A model generated the notes under the pieces. The model saw only the letters and a list, made by a program, of their open reading frames with translations. It made no database searches and was not told where the DNA came from. DNA of 64,000 nt from Ostrinia nubilalis (taxonomy: Eukaryota > Arthropoda > Insecta > Lepidoptera > Crambidae): the NCBI RefSeq assembly GCF_963855985.1, contig NC_087105.1:4776501-4840500 (forward strand), read 5' to 3'. Positions 24,568 through 36,443 of this stretch are shown piece by piece (the stretch's first letter is position 1; each line of letters opens with the position of its first letter). A program made the position numbers and the translations under genes.

Positions 24568-24777
24568 TAGGCCTTTTGTAGACATCCGTTCTTTCACCGG
24601 ACGACGGGCCGTAAAAAAACGTATGTACCTATATCCTTTCTTTGCTGACAATTTTCTCGCCGGACCTACTATATCCGATGCATGTGCACAATGTTCATTA
24701 TAAACCATACACCACCGCTAAATCCGGCAAAAATCGGGCCGTTGTCCGGTCAAAAAATGGATGTTTACGCGGCCTTA
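24568..24777. mobile_element. MITE with TTAGGCC termini
   Basis: The left arm (TTAGGCC...GACATCCGTTCTTTCACCGG..GGGCCG) and right arm (CGGGCCGTTGTCCGGTCAAA..GGATG..GGCCTT) are imperfect reverse complements over about 45 bp. It explains the overlapping frames seen on both strands here. Confidence 0.7.
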
Positions 24778-25560
24778 AATTATTGGTTCATATTAGACCA
24801 AATGTAAATGAACGAATGACTGAGTTCATAATTTGAAATTAAAAAGCATAAATGACTTAATTCATAAATTGCTATTGGTGTCATATCTGTCAGAAGTTAT
24901 TTTTTGGTTCTACGCTAAAATCCAGGAATGCGAGTTAGCGATAAAGGTAATGTTTATTTTATGAGTTTGTTTATAGGAAGTTAATCTCTGTTCTCTCACC
25001 AGCAGAACACCACATTATTTCTGAGTGACATTAAACGTTTCTATCTTTATGTCACAGACCGTAAACAACAAAAAGAAGATCAAATATAAGTTGAGGAAAA
25101 TCGTTGCAGCGGAATAACGGATGTACCGACCATGTAAGTATACTTAGTACTCGTATTTAATGCACTATGACTACTTAACCTTGTGTAAATACTCGTATCT
25201 AATATTATGGCATCTTCGGGACATGCTTCTCTACTATTATCTAATAGAAAATAATTATTAACTCAAAAGAAAGACGACAATTATTACAAGCTTTTATTGA
25301 ATATAATTTCTTTGTACGCAGTGCGTTAGACACAAACCAACCCAATGACCTATATTATATAGGTATATAGGCTATATACACACACCTACGAGACAAAACG
25401 TACCTTAAACTGGCTCATTAGGCAATAGCTATTAAACGCAATCTCATAAATAATTAAATGCTCATAATATGTCAGACATCACGTCAATCTATCACAGTCT
25501 GCTACGTGTTACACAGACGATATGTATCTGATAACGTTAGGTAAGGTTAGTTATGTCCTG
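24778..25560. other. no gene recognised
   Basis: AT-rich, without credible exons or clear terminal repeats. Confidence 0.55.
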
Positions 25561-25718
25561 ATGGCGCAGTTACACTGCGGGAAATTGATCCAGACATATA
25601 AGTAGTGTAAACACGTAATTCAGTTAGTTTCGCCGTGGGTCGCCCATACTTCGGTGTGCGTGCTCGCACTTCTATTCGATCAATTTCTCGGATAGTGTAA
25701 CTGGTGTAACTGCGCCAT
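25561..25718. mobile_element. 158-bp MITE, ATGGCGCAGTTACAC termini
   Basis: Perfect 15-bp terminal inverted repeats (ATGGCGCAGTTACAC / GTGTAACTGCGCCAT). A further inner match (GAAATTGATC / GATCAATTTC) follows. Confidence 0.8.
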
Positions 25719-26342
25719 GACAGTTTTCAGTAATATTTATTTTATAGGTGTTCGGTCTGGTTTTTGTCCTACCAGACTAAATTAAGACCAGCTATGGCTA
25801 CACAGTGCACACTAAACACTATTGTTTTGTGGTTGTTTTTAACAAAAATGTTACAGTCTTATGTAGTGTTGACGTTTCTTACGAGTAATTAATGTAGTTA
25901 ATACATTATTAGTTACTACTAAATAGCAAATGCGTTTACGCACAAATAAGTATTTTGAAAACAAAACGATACCTATTGAATTTCCCGAGCTGCACTGTCA
26001 AAATAAATTATAGCACTTGAGAACAATAAAAATTTAAATTCTTCGCATGTTTACATTTTTATTGCACTGCATAAAACATTTACATGTAAACATCTTGACC
26101 TCTGTATAATATTAAATTTGATGATTCACTAAAGCGTCAACAAGTTAGAACAGAAATAGATTCGGGTGCATATTTCACTCGTCAGTGCGAGATATAAAGC
26201 AAACAAGATGCCGATGTTACTGTGAACCGAACTCTATGTGACAGCAGTTCATCAAGCTTGTGGTATTTTATGTCGTTGTTATTGATGCGATTTTGCGATA
26301 AATCGATAGTTTTGTCACTGTACTCGTACTTACATACATTTA

Positions 26343-26568
26343 TCTATACTAATAAAACTGAAGAATTTTTTATTTGTTTGGTTGAACGCGCTAATCTCAG
26401 GAATCTTAAAGTCCGATTTAAAAAATTCGTTTTGTGTTGGATAGTCCATTTATTGAGGAAGGCTTTAGGCTTATAACATCACGCTACAGCCAATAGGGCG
26501 TAACAATAAAGGAAAATGTTGCAAATATTATTCAAACAATTTTCACGCGTAAGAAGTCGCGGGCACTA
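26343..26568 (+). mobile_element. Helitron-like copy, plus orientation
   Basis: It begins TCTATACTAATAAAACTGAA, then GTTTGGTTGAACGCGCTAAT, TTTATTGAGGAAGGCTTTAG, and fades near AGAAGTCGCGGGCACTA. It is the plus-strand counterpart of 6,950-7,151 and of the loop of the foldback elements. Confidence 0.6.
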
Positions 26569-27467
26569 AATAAATTACTTCGTTGAGTTCAAGAAAACTG
26601 ATACTTGGAAAAATTCACGAATCAGATGCATAAACCATTGATCTTGACAAATCATCAATGTAAACAGTTAGATTGTAGGTATGATACAGTCGGTTACGAG
26701 TACCCAGGTGATTCCCCAGCCTGTGAGGTCATTGGGGAGCGTACGCAAAATCCTCTATTTTCCTCTAACCTATTATTGAGAGTGCCATGCTCCGGCCTGT
26801 TGACTATGTGTAGTATTTAAATGTCGTCAACTTCCACAACCATGATATCAGGGAATCTTTCAAGTAGTCTTGTAAAACCTAATTTCTATTTGCTAATTAC
26901 GACATTATTCATCTCCTTCACGATTGTATCTGTTTCAAAATTTCACTTCTTGAGAGAAATGTGTCTGTCAATTGTTTTGAAAATGTCTCCGAGTGACACG
27001 CCGATGACACTTCATTAATGTGGGCACTTTTCCAGTGGACACTTGTACCTACGTGTTTATAAATAGGTGACCACGCGGAAATAAATCTATTCGAAAATGT
27101 TTTAGGATTATGTAAGAGGCAATTTCGAGGTAACTGAACTTTTTTTAATTTGTTTGTAACGAGCAATAAATATAAAAAAGTAATATCTTATTTCTATACA
27201 ATAATATGAAAAACTAAGTTTCAGGACCGAATAAACTCCACATTAAATTAAAACCTTGTAGTTAAGACCTCTTTATATCAAATTTGTGGATAAGAAGCAC
27301 CTGAAAGCACATTCAATAAAAAAATATCACTAGTAAGCCGATACAGCCCATTATTAAATAATTAACCTTTCTTTCCATTTTCTAACATTTCACAATAATA
27401 AAAGAAGACCTACTACTGTCAGACATAAAATCTCAGAATTACATGAGTGTCAACTGGTGTCAACAGA
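26569..27467. other. no gene recognised
   Basis: Short frames on both strands at 26,605-27,166 overlap and show no known domain. Nothing else was recognised. Confidence 0.5.
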
Positions 27468-27643
27468 CTATAGATGACCTAAACTGAACTGTCCCACCAA
27501 ACTCATTGACAGAGGGGCGCCACCATCGTTTAACTATATGTATAGTTTCCAACATGGCAAAAATCGAAACCAGCGATCCGGTATTGACGATGGCGCCCCG
27601 CTGTCAATGTCACGGATAGGACAGTTCAGTATTGGATCTATAG
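27468..27643. mobile_element. 176-bp MITE with CTATAGAT termini
   Basis: CTATAGATGACCTAAACTGA and CTGTCC at the left pair with GGACAGTTCAGTATTGGATC and TATAG at the right. Inner arms TTGACAGAGGGGCGCCACCA / TGGCGCCCCGCTGTCAA continue the palindrome. Confidence 0.8.
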
Positions 27644-28876
27644 TTATTTATGCCAAAGCGGGTCAATGTCACCGAACAATACATAGTGTTGTCACTTGTC
27701 ACACTACCTACGCTTCCGTGCAAACTGTGAAATGACATTTCATCGTTAATCTTTGAACCTTTCTTAGGGTACGCGTAGCGATGCACCAAGCGTTAAGCGA
27801 ATTGTTACCGAATATCATGACGCTATGGTACATTATAGGATATTAATGGAGCCGGTTAACTTGACCCGAATAGTGTTGTCCCAGGACAGTAAAATGTCTC
27901 TGTTTATATCCATAATCTAGGGCATACCATTTTTATCAACTGACCTTCAGAATACCTAACGTGATGTACACAAATGAAACATCCACAGTAAATGCAATAA
28001 GCTTCATTGACGTGTGCATACAATCAATGGCATTTGTCAATCTGTAATATCGATAGTGTCGATGCTATCTACAGCACTATAAATACAGATAAAGTGTTAA
28101 TCCTCGTGATGAAATGAACAATGTATTTTTTAATTTCAATCGACTGAAGTTTTTTTGGCTATAAAACGACACCGCGTTTTAGAAAACTTAATAACTATAG
28201 CAACACCATCTAGTGGTCAAACACATATGACTTATCATGAAACCTCTCGATATCCGTACATCTCTACCGAGTATGCAGTATGCACCCGAAGGCATTTCAT
28301 CAGACCTTATTTACTTTTGAAACTCGCTGCACTCCTCACTGCCAGTATTGCAGCATACGCGCGCCCTAACCGTTTGTTGTCGGTTGCAAGTTCTGTATTT
28401 AGTTTTATTTAACACTTTCACTGTCCAAGGCGATTTGTAATTCGATCGTATACGAACGACTTCACCCGCTTGAATTTCGACAATAAACACTCTATTAAAC
28501 AATATTTATAACCATTATTCAAATAATGGGTTTTCATTCGTACAACTATTACGAAATTCGTATTTAATATTTTTAGCAACCATTACTTGGTTTACGACCT
28601 TTTCCGAAGCTGTCCATAACAAAATTCATCAAAATTGATCCAGCTGGTCAAATATAAAAACGTTTACTTTCGCATTTAACTATACTATGGCTTCCGCCAA
28701 CGGCCTTGCTCGGATGAATTTCAGCTATTCATTGTCACCAAGGTCCAGCCGGTCTCCAAAGGGTTAAATATGCATTCAATAGGTATCTAGTCTAGAGCTC
28801 GTGCACGAACAGTGAACCTCATTAAAAACAATGAGAATGTCGTTTTAATTTTGACTCAAGACTTGTAATTTTAACA
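27644..28876. other. no gene recognised
   Basis: A minus-strand frame at 28,311-28,502 reads FIVEIQAGEVVRIRSNYKS and onward, which looks moderately protein-like, but no splice sites or family were found. The rest is AT-rich. Confidence 0.45.
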
Positions 28877-29037
28877 CTAGCGATCCGCCCCGGTTTCGTA
28901 CGGGTTCAATACCTACCTACATACATATAAACCTTCCTCTTAAAATGACTCTATCTATTGCTGAAATCTGCGTTATTGAAAAGATTTAAGCGCACAGACA
29001 GCGGGAGCTACTTTGTTTTTATTATACTACTAATTGA
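28877..29037 (-). mobile_element. Helitron-like / dispersed repeat copy
   Basis: CTAGCGATCCGCCCCGGTTT at the left edge (CTAG end on the minus strand), then AAACCTTCCTCTTAAAATGA and CACAGACAGCGGGAGCTACT. This order matches a ubiquitous lepidopteran repeat from memory. Confidence 0.5.
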
Positions 29038-29439
29038 CCTTGATATAATTTATGTATAATATGGATTTACTCGTACAGTTTACGCTTTCCATACATCAAC
29101 ATAAATGTCTTTGTACAGTGTACCAGCCTTTGTTATCAACCGTATCATATTTACGAGGTAAATTAATACATTCATAATTACGAAAAACATGTTTTTAAAA
29201 GGGAATATTGTAATTTAATCACAAATACCTATCCATACATTTTTAGTATAATAATAATAGACTTTAAAGGCCCAATGTGTAACCCACTTAATTTTAGCTG
29301 TATGTTCCTAATAAAGATAAATAAAATAAAAATAAATAAACAAAATAAAATACATAGTTATACCTATGGAACAGGTATTTTTACACACTGAAATCAATTT
29401 TACATAACTGACTGATCGACTGATTTAGGACTGATTAGG

Positions 29440-29579
29440 TACAGTCAGCATTAAGTTTGGGACACCCAAAGTGGTTAAAAAGTTGACAATACATCCTTAT
29501 TCCAATAGTAAGAAGACGTGTTGCGATTGCGAACTTTTTGGCTACTTTGGGTGTCACGCACTATTTAACGCTGACTGTA
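29440..29579. mobile_element. MITE, TACAGTCAGC family, copy 2
   Basis: The ends TACAGTCAGC / GCTGACTGTA are perfect inverted decamers; the total is 140 bp. It shares AGAAGACGTGTTGCGA and GGCTACTTTGGGTGTCAC with copy 1. Confidence 0.9.
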
Positions 29580-29591
29580 CCATGAACAGTA

Positions 29592-29826
29592 ATCTATACA
29601 AATATACAAATTCGAAAGTAACTCTGTCTGTCTGTCTGTCTCACTTTCACGCCTAAACCACTGAATCGATTTTGATGAAATTTGGTATAGAGATACTCGT
29701 AGTTTGAGTCCCGAGAAAGGACATAGGATAGTTTTTATCCCGGTTTTTGAAACAGGGACGCGCGCGATAATGTTTTTCTGTGACAGACAAAATTCCACGC
29801 GGGCGAAGCCGCGGGAGGAAAGCTAG
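29592..29826 (+). mobile_element. Helitron-like copy with CTAG end
   Basis: It includes a (CTGT)n tract at 29,621-29,640, CTAAACCACTGAATCGATTT, GATGAAATTTGGTATAGAGA and the end GGGCGAAGCCGCGGGAGGAA plus AGCTAG then T. The GC-rich near-palindrome before CTAG fits the Helitron 3' hairpin. Confidence 0.7.
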
Positions 29827-31625
29827 TCAAGACTAATTTTCTTTGCAAAATAGATCCTATAACAACTAAGTAAAATCGTACCTTCAGGTCACAGTCAGAG
29901 GTTAATCAACAACATGACAAATAACCTTATCTCTAACTCTAATGCCGATGCAATGCGAATAACAATTCGTTATCTAATTGCAGGAGTGTTAATGTGATTC
30001 ATTTTATGCTCAATAAAAATGTTGCTATGTAAATATTTACATTTTATCACTAACAATGATTGCAAGTTTACTTTTACGATTTACGATACAAACGCCCATC
30101 ACACTTTTACGCTACATTTTTACAGAACTTCTCCCAATTATTTTCACCTTTAATGTATTTTAGGTATCATGATTTCCCCTACTTCAATCTCTCTTTATTT
30201 ATGAAAGAGCCTATATTCTTATTTTCAGAAGAACGCGCAAATTAAATAACCAAAGATCAAGCCTAAAAATGTCAATATAAGACCATTACATAGTACTTAC
30301 GTACTTTCAAATTACCGAATCTTAAAACTTAAAAAGACTAATTTAAAAAATATTTCAAGGTTTGTTTTTCACATTTGATAATTGTTTTAATCATTTTGTC
30401 CTACTAGCGCCCCGACACTAACATTCAGCAAGTGCTGCGAGGAAGTGCCACTACAAATTCAGTCATCATTAATTTAATGATTTCTACGATTTTTACGATT
30501 ATAATAATAAATTATTGCATAAAAAGGAATCGTATTATTATAATACACGTAATAATAAAGACTGTTTCACGAAAAGACTCCGGAAGTTACGTAGTTTTTA
30601 TGGGTTAGTAAAAGTTCACAACTTAACTTAATATCCTCGTTTGGATTTTTCTTTGATGCTTGTCTTTCTTGTGTTTTCAACACACAGAATAATTAGTCGG
30701 GAAAACTTCATAAAGTTAATTAACAAAATGAATTGAAGGTCTAGTAAAAAAAGTTTTTACCAATACTAATATTTATTAGTATAAAAATAAAAAGACGAAA
30801 TTAAAAATGCAAATAAAGGACGACGATTCCTGTCTTCATTCGTATGTCTCTGACTTTCATTAAAAACTAGAAAGGTGTGTAAGTACTAAGTATCCTATAT
30901 TACGTCTAGACTGGAATATGAATTTTCTGTCCGTTTATCAGTAATTCTCGGTACTGCAATAATAACTGGGAAAGATTAAATAAAAAATGGCCTAACGTTT
31001 GCTGTAACGATAAAAGGAAGTATTGCTTAGGTTCAATATTGACATTGAGATTGATAGTAGGTAAGTAAATGCAAAGTAAACGCTACATTATATTCTAAGG
31101 TAGTTTCCTGTTAACTTTGTATTAGCTTAGAACTATGTTATTAGATAGAAATCGATAGTTATTTTTAGTTGAAAAAATGATCAATAATTTAATAGGTAAC
31201 TAAATACATAGATATGAAGTAATACAAACAAACAAGACTTTGCTTTCTCCATTTCGAGTCTTTTGTCAATAAGAATTTTCATATATCAACAATAGCCTAC
31301 CTTCAAGAGTTTTTCCCTTTTCATAGTTATAAGAACATTTTTAAAAAGGCAATTGATTGTAATAAATTACTTTAACACAGATATCTGGGTCACTATCGCA
31401 TTTCCTCCAGCAAGGTTGTAATGGAATATCATAGAGATGCCTCTACATTTGTTATGTTCCAGGAATTGAACCTTTGACCTACAAAATAGAAATATGGAAA
31501 ATCGTCTCGTTCAAAAGGTATGTCGAATATTGTTTTCTATAGGAGGTAAGTCAATTTATATTATGCTTATGTTATTAATATAAATCTATCAGGTATAACT
31601 AAACCCCTTATTAAAAAGCCATCAA
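29827..31625. other. no gene recognised
   Basis: AT-rich. A degenerate B-box-like GGAATTGAACCTTTGACC at about 31,452 may be a SINE trace. No exons were found. Confidence 0.5.
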
Positions 31626-31805
31626 TCCTACTTAATATTATAAATGCGAAAGTTTGGATGTCAGGGTGTTTGGATGTTTGTTACTCTTTCACGCAAAAAC
31701 TACTGAACGGATTTTGATGAAACTTTACAGTATTATTGTTTACAACCCAGAATAATATATAGGCTATAATTTATGTCGATCTGTGACAAACGAAATTTCA
31801 CGCGG
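31626..31805 (+). mobile_element. Helitron-like 5' part
   Basis: It starts A|TCCTACTTAATATTATAAAT and continues GCGAAAGTTTGGATG, TTTGTTACTCTTTCACGCAA and ACGGATTTTGATGAAAC, and breaks off after CACGCGGC. It is the same family as the minus-strand copy at 12,044-12,388. The insertion next to A agrees with Helitron target choice. Confidence 0.6.
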
Positions 31806-32762
31806 CAAATGATTTCAACACATGTGTATAAATCATTATTTTTAATAACCTGTTTGTGTAGAGATACATAATCTCAATCAATCATTGTTAACATTGACAA
31901 TGGAATGCAATAAATACTAGTAGAGGAATAACTGTCATTAAAAGTGTATCAAGAGCATACAAAAAATAACAACCATTGGCACTAAAGTCCTTTTAAAAAC
32001 AATTAACGTCTTAAATGAGTGTGTAAGTATTTTTTGCACTGAATTCTCTCACGCAACCGCAGCTTTTTTAACTGAAATACGAATACGTCATATCAGTATT
32101 GCAATAGAATGCTTTCACTTGTCTAATTTTGTCACAGCTACAAAGGGACTGTTTAATGAGCTAAGAACGTTTATTATCAATGAATAATGTGGTCCACTAG
32201 TACTCAGTCCCTTTGAGGGAATCTAGCGCCATCCACCTAGGTATTCAACTAGATTCCTCAGAAATGAAGCAATCTCCACCTTCTCATAAATATGGAGCTC
32301 CATTAGTGCGACGTCCGCTCTCCTACATTAACGTATTAAAGAAAATACACACCGGAGAAAAACAAGGAGGCGATTCGTAACTTTTAAATTAAATTCCCTT
32401 GCCCGCAAAGTATTGTAATTCACTTCGCTTATAATCTAATTAAAAAGCCCTTACGGGGTTATGGCTTACATTTTCGCAGTGCGGCGGCGGTAAATCAGAT
32501 GATGAACAGTACACTAGAACACTCACAGTCACAAACACTTCAATTTGAATGTGGCACTCGACATCGTAATATGTTCACTCGCGGCGACAACCGACACAGA
32601 GTACACGTCCTGTCTCTACGGCAAGCGCCGGGGTACTGAGCGAAAAGTTGCTACGAACTCTACGAGCTACGAAGGGCCCACCCTGCAAGGTTTTCCGCGT
32701 AGCCGCCGCACTGAAATAGTGAAAATTTCTCCTTTTCAGTACCGCTACATATATCATAGCTC
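31806..32762. other. no gene assigned; GC-rich island 32,450-32,760
   Basis: The island has CpG-rich stretches (GCGGCGGCGG, CGCGTAGCCGCCGC) unlike its surroundings. It could be a promoter or an old retroelement part; the sequence does not decide. Frames on both strands are open but unrecognised. Confidence 0.35.
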
Positions 32763-32967
32763 GTAGAGACGATGGCCGTTGGGGCAGAATAGTTCTCGAG
32801 TGGCGACCACGGTCTGGCCTCCTACTAAGTGGACCGACGATCTGGTAAAGGTCGCGGGAAGAACCTGGATGCGGGCAGCGCAGGCCAGGAACGTTCATTT
32901 TGGAAAGCCTTGGGGGAGACCTTTGTCCAGCAGTGGACGTCATTTGGCTGAAACGAACGAACGAACA
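32763..32967 (+). mobile_element. RTE-type LINE, 5'-truncated 3' end
   Basis: Broken plus-strand frames read RRDDGRWGRIVLEWRPRSG, then PTKWTDDLVKVAGRTWMRAA, which is the C-terminal region of RTE-like LINE ORF2 (family recognised from memory). At least two frameshifts are present. The 3' tail is (GAAC)n, shared with the copy ending at 59,301. It abuts the donor of the putative exon at 32,976-33,051. Confidence 0.8.
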
Positions 32968-32975
32968 GTACTTAC

Positions 32976-33051
32976 CGCTCCATTGTATTCTTGCCATTCG
33001 CGTGTGAAACCATAGTAAATCATACAAGAGACATTCATCAGGCACATTATG
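32976..33051 (-). CDS. putative exon 2 of an unrecognised membrane protein gene
   Basis: The minus-strand acceptor TTTGTTTACAAG precedes position 33,051. A strong donor GCG|GTAAGT follows position 32,976. One base completes the split codon from the upstream exon (AG+C = Ser), then 25 codons read IMCLMNVSCMIYYGFTREWQ and EYNGA, ending in phase 0. The hydrophobic stretch with Cys and Met followed by a charged segment suits the end of a membrane helix. A second frame is also open through the exon, but only this frame is in phase with 48,853-49,007. The next exon was not found. Family unknown. Confidence 0.42.
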
Positions 33052-34251
33052 CTTGTAAACAAATAAATAATTGCTTTGATTGTACTATTCTTGATTGAGT
33101 GTAATCAAAATATGGCACCAAGTCAACTATTAGATTCATAGACGATAAGTTCGTTTACATAAAATTACATATTAAGCAATCAGCTAAATCAGGAATTGGT
33201 TCAGGGCTCCTGAAGTTTATTTGAATGGAAATTAGAATAAAGTTGTTAAAAATAGAACATATTAAAACATTTCCATTCTCATCTTAACTTTGATACAGAT
33301 AGCATAGAATAGAAATACTTCTAATAAAGCTCAAAACTCTATAAATAACTCAAGCTTGCAAACCACATCAGCTTTATTTAATCCTAAAGTAATAAAACCA
33401 AATAACCGTATTTTCGAACATTATTAATTGGGAAACACTAATTGGACAAAACTATTGGGATTCCACACGTGTAGAGACTAGATTTATCCAGACCTTTCTA
33501 GGAAAACGAAATACAAACAACTAGCGGCCCGCCCCGGCTCGGCTTCGCAAGGGTAGATATTTAACAAAAACATAATAAAAAAAATTACAAGTAGGTAAGT
33601 ATGTTCATTAGAAAATCAGTCCTCAAAAACGATTTTTTTGAATTTGTTCTTTCTTTCCTCTTTATAATACGCGAACGATATCGTACACGGTATTTAGTTC
33701 GCCAAATTACAATAATCGCCGAAATCGTTCGTTTATTTGTGTTTAAAGTCCTCCAGTGAAATTGGAAGCATTCAAAGCCTCCCCAAACAAAGGAAATGTT
33801 TTCTCACACGAATTCTGTTTTCGCTCTTTTTATTGTTATTCCGATCGCGATTAAATCTGTCTTTGTTCAGTCTCTTTAAAGGCTGTCGATTTTTATCTGG
33901 TAGGCTTTGATAAATCCATTAATCTAGCGGGTAATTGATGATTTGCTGATCGATCACCTCAGGAGCGCTTAATCTTGGGGAATCACATGTTGGAAGGTCT
34001 AAAGGGCGGTAATAAAAGTCATAACCGTATAAGCTTTAGTACGGACGTATACGAGTACCAAGGTGATGGCAGGGCTATTAAATGCAAGGGGTTGATTCAA
34101 TTTGCGTTTTATTCATGGTAGGGTAAGTGCTATGGGTAAGGTATAAACATTAACACTATGAATATCATAAAAAAAACTAGATACTTTGTTAATTATTCTA
34201 TGATGTCATAGAATTCTGTTTGTTAAACTTATTGTTAACTATGTAGCTTTC
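33052..34251. other. no gene recognised; CTAG-type repeat end at 33,521
   Basis: CTAGCGGCCCGCCCCGGCTC at 33,521 is the minus-strand terminus of a Helitron-like copy whose other end is unclear. The remainder would be intron if the putative minus-strand gene is real. Confidence 0.45.
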
Positions 34252-34391
34252 CATCGGCCGCGGCTTCGCCCGAGGTTTTCCCGAAAATTATTCAACGAAC
34301 ATTTGAAAAAAAAAATTGGTAAAATTGGTCCAGTCGTTGTTGAGTTATGCGCTTACAAACACATTTTGCGATTCATTTCTATATTATAGAT
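34252..34391 (-). mobile_element. Helitron-like fragment
   Basis: CGGCCGCGGCTTCGCCCGAG at the left and TGGTCCAGTCGTTGTTGAGT, then ACATTTTGCGATTCATTTCT and TATATTATAGA at the right, match the layout of the CTAG-ended repeats, but the CTAG itself is lost. Confidence 0.5.
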
Positions 34392-34432
34392 TAACACTAT
34401 GAATATTTCGACACAAAAAATTTTGATAATTT

Positions 34433-34556
34433 TAAAATCCCGTCTTAGTGAGCACCTACGTTCTAAAAGGAACCCTTAAGCGAAATTTGAGACTCCTAGC
34501 ACTTGTAGTTTCTAAGATTTCGTGATGAGTGACTCAGTCAGTGACCTTTCGCTTTT
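34433..34556 (-). mobile_element. Helitron-like fragment related to 17,413-17,604
   Basis: It shares CTTAGTGAGCACCTACGTTC, TAAAAGGAACCC and GTCAGTGACCTTTCGCTTTT with the longer copy. Both ends are truncated. Confidence 0.6.
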
Positions 34557-34879
34557 TATTGTTAAAACGAAATAACAATAAGATGTTAGTGTTTAACTTG
34601 ATGAGCTATCGTCTGTACAAATGTTTATTATTTGTGTACATACTTTTAAAAGGGTTTTTATCTTGTTATTTCAGAACGTTTACTAAGCCTGTTTAGTCTG
34701 AAACTTAAGAAAGCTGTGCGACGTTACAAATCAAACGAAACAAACTGCTACTGAATTTTTGATAATTCATTTTAATTTAGTAAGAATAACATAATAATAT
34801 GTATAGGCTCTATGGTGACTTTTTTGTAAGATTTTGCAAATTGCTATAATTACAATTTCTATGTAGTTCAATTTCTATG

Positions 34880-35334
34880 TACAGTCGCGGAATGAAAAGG
34901 TTCGTCACCTTAGTGTCGGTTTTCGCTTGCACTAGGTACTGTAAGAGTCAAACCTGCCAACATACCAGTGCAAGAAACAGTGCTGCTAACATTTAAATAA
35001 ATGTGACGTTTGCTAACGAAGAAGGTTTTGCTTATTTTTCTGTCCCATCAGTGCAATGTTACAAAATGTATTTTTTTTTTATTTAATAGAAATAATAATG
35101 GCAGGTTGAACCAACAAGAAGGTTTTAGTTTATCAATCATAAAAATTTTCTTGACAAGATAAATGTCAAACAACTTTAATCTGAATAATTTTGAACTTTA
35201 CTGACTAACAGTTAAAGATTATTTTGTCTATCTCGAGATTATTCTGTAACATAGTTTCAAAAGGTAATATGTGCTCGCGATTCGTTGAAGGAATCAATTT
35301 GAAAACTGACGAACCTTTTCATTCCGCGACTGTA
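34880..35334. mobile_element. intact TA-flanked 455-bp element, TACAGTCGCGGAATGAAAAG termini
   Basis: The 28-bp terminal inverted repeats (TACAGTCGCGGAATGAAAAG + GTTCGTCA and the mirror) are perfect. The element is not palindromic inside and has no transposase. It is the uninterrupted relative of the split copy at 11,731-15,052 and defines where the nested 2.85 kb transposon entered. Confidence 0.9.
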
Positions 35335-35654
35335 CTATCAGACAAACATGGCAGATCTACACGTGTGTCTATTACGTATTAGAATGCGGAATGCGGAGTT
35401 CGATAATGTGAACATAGGTATTTACTCGTAGTAAATCTATAGATTTAGATTCGAAATTACAAAATTGCAGTACATTTATCAATTAGTTATTTTAGCATAT
35501 TTACAAACCTAGTCTGCAGACTAACAAAAACAAACATCATTTAATTATTACATTATTATTTCACATTTGAAAATTGTAGAGATGAATTATCACTTTGGAC
35601 AAACATAATGTGAAGAATATTATGAATAAGCTGAGAAGCTATCGTCGCGTATGG

Positions 35655-35756
35655 TACAGTCAGCGCCAAATAGTTTGTGACGCCCAAAGTGGTCAAAAAG
35701 TTGACAAGATAACTTATTGGCTGCTTTAGATGTCACGAACTTTGACGCCGACTGTA
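35655..35756. mobile_element. MITE, TACAGTCAGC family, copy 3 (internally deleted)
   Basis: The ends TACAGTCAGC / GCCGACTGTA and the GCCCAAAGTGGTCAAAAAGT arm are kept. It is 102 bp against 140 bp in the other copies because of a deletion in the middle. Confidence 0.8.
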
Positions 35757-35869
35757 CCTTAAGGTTATTCTATATTTTTCCCGCCCTTTGTAAAGTCGTT
35801 GTGTGGAATGAACCTGACTGAATGACTCTTGTGGCCATAATGGGCTCGGTTATCATTGCCGTTTCCAGC

Positions 35870-36443
35870 AGGGATGTTAAGGACATCCGTAACCGTAACC
35901 GAAAATTTCGGATATCCGAAATAAAAAAGCATTCATAACAGTGACCCATTCAAAAGTTTTGGATAGTTTCGGATGTAGGCAGAGTCTAAATCTTTTTTTG
36001 TGTTTTTCTCTGGCATAACAGCCTGTTTTACCCAATCATTCATAATATTTTATTTGTCCGATTTTAAAAACAATAAAAAATATTATTTAAAGTCTAGAAA
36101 TAAAAGTCAAATCTTGTTGTCTTTTTAAAATTGTAATATCCGTAACCGAAATTATCCGAAATAATTTCATATCCGTAACCGAAACCGGTATAATAGAATA
36201 GAATAGTTTTTATTTGAAAAAAAGCACCAAGGCATAGTACATAAAGAAAGATATACACAAGTGGACAGATAGCTGTTCAAAAGGCACCCACTCCCGCTCA
36301 GCATACATCAAGACCGCGCCAGGGCTTGTCTCGAAACTGATTTTCAGCGGTGGGCCTCTGTTGTCTCGGCGCTCCCCTGCTAATATTATTTCTATATCCG
36401 TAAATTCATAACCGAAATTACATAAAATATCCATAACATCCCT
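35870..36443. mobile_element. MITE with AGGGATGTTA termini, copy 2, interrupted
   Basis: The termini AGGGATGTTAAGGACATCCG and ATCCATAACATCCCT enclose repeated CCGTAACCGAAA and ATCCGAAAT units, as in the 114-bp copy at 1,788-1,901. A LINE end is inserted at 36,196-36,380. Confidence 0.75.
36196..36380 (-). mobile_element. LINE 3' end with (CTATT)n tail
   Basis: On the minus strand a GC-rich sequence (GGAGCGCCGAGACAACAGAG) leads to CAAATAAAAACTATTCTATT, a 3' tail of CTATT repeats. It is flanked by a 5-bp target duplication TAATA (36,191-36,195 and 36,381-36,385). Comparison with the empty MITE copy supports the boundaries. The minus-strand frame across it is non-functional. Confidence 0.75.

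Noticed and set aside
28311..28502. minus-strand frame with protein-like stretch FIVEIQAGEVVRIRSNYKS
   Set aside because: No splice sites, start context or family could be linked to it; kept only as a remark.
32575..33045. 156-codon minus-strand open frame
   Set aside because: It is largely antisense to the RTE LINE fragment on the plus strand, and its first part is an off-frame reading of the putative exon at 32,976-33,051.
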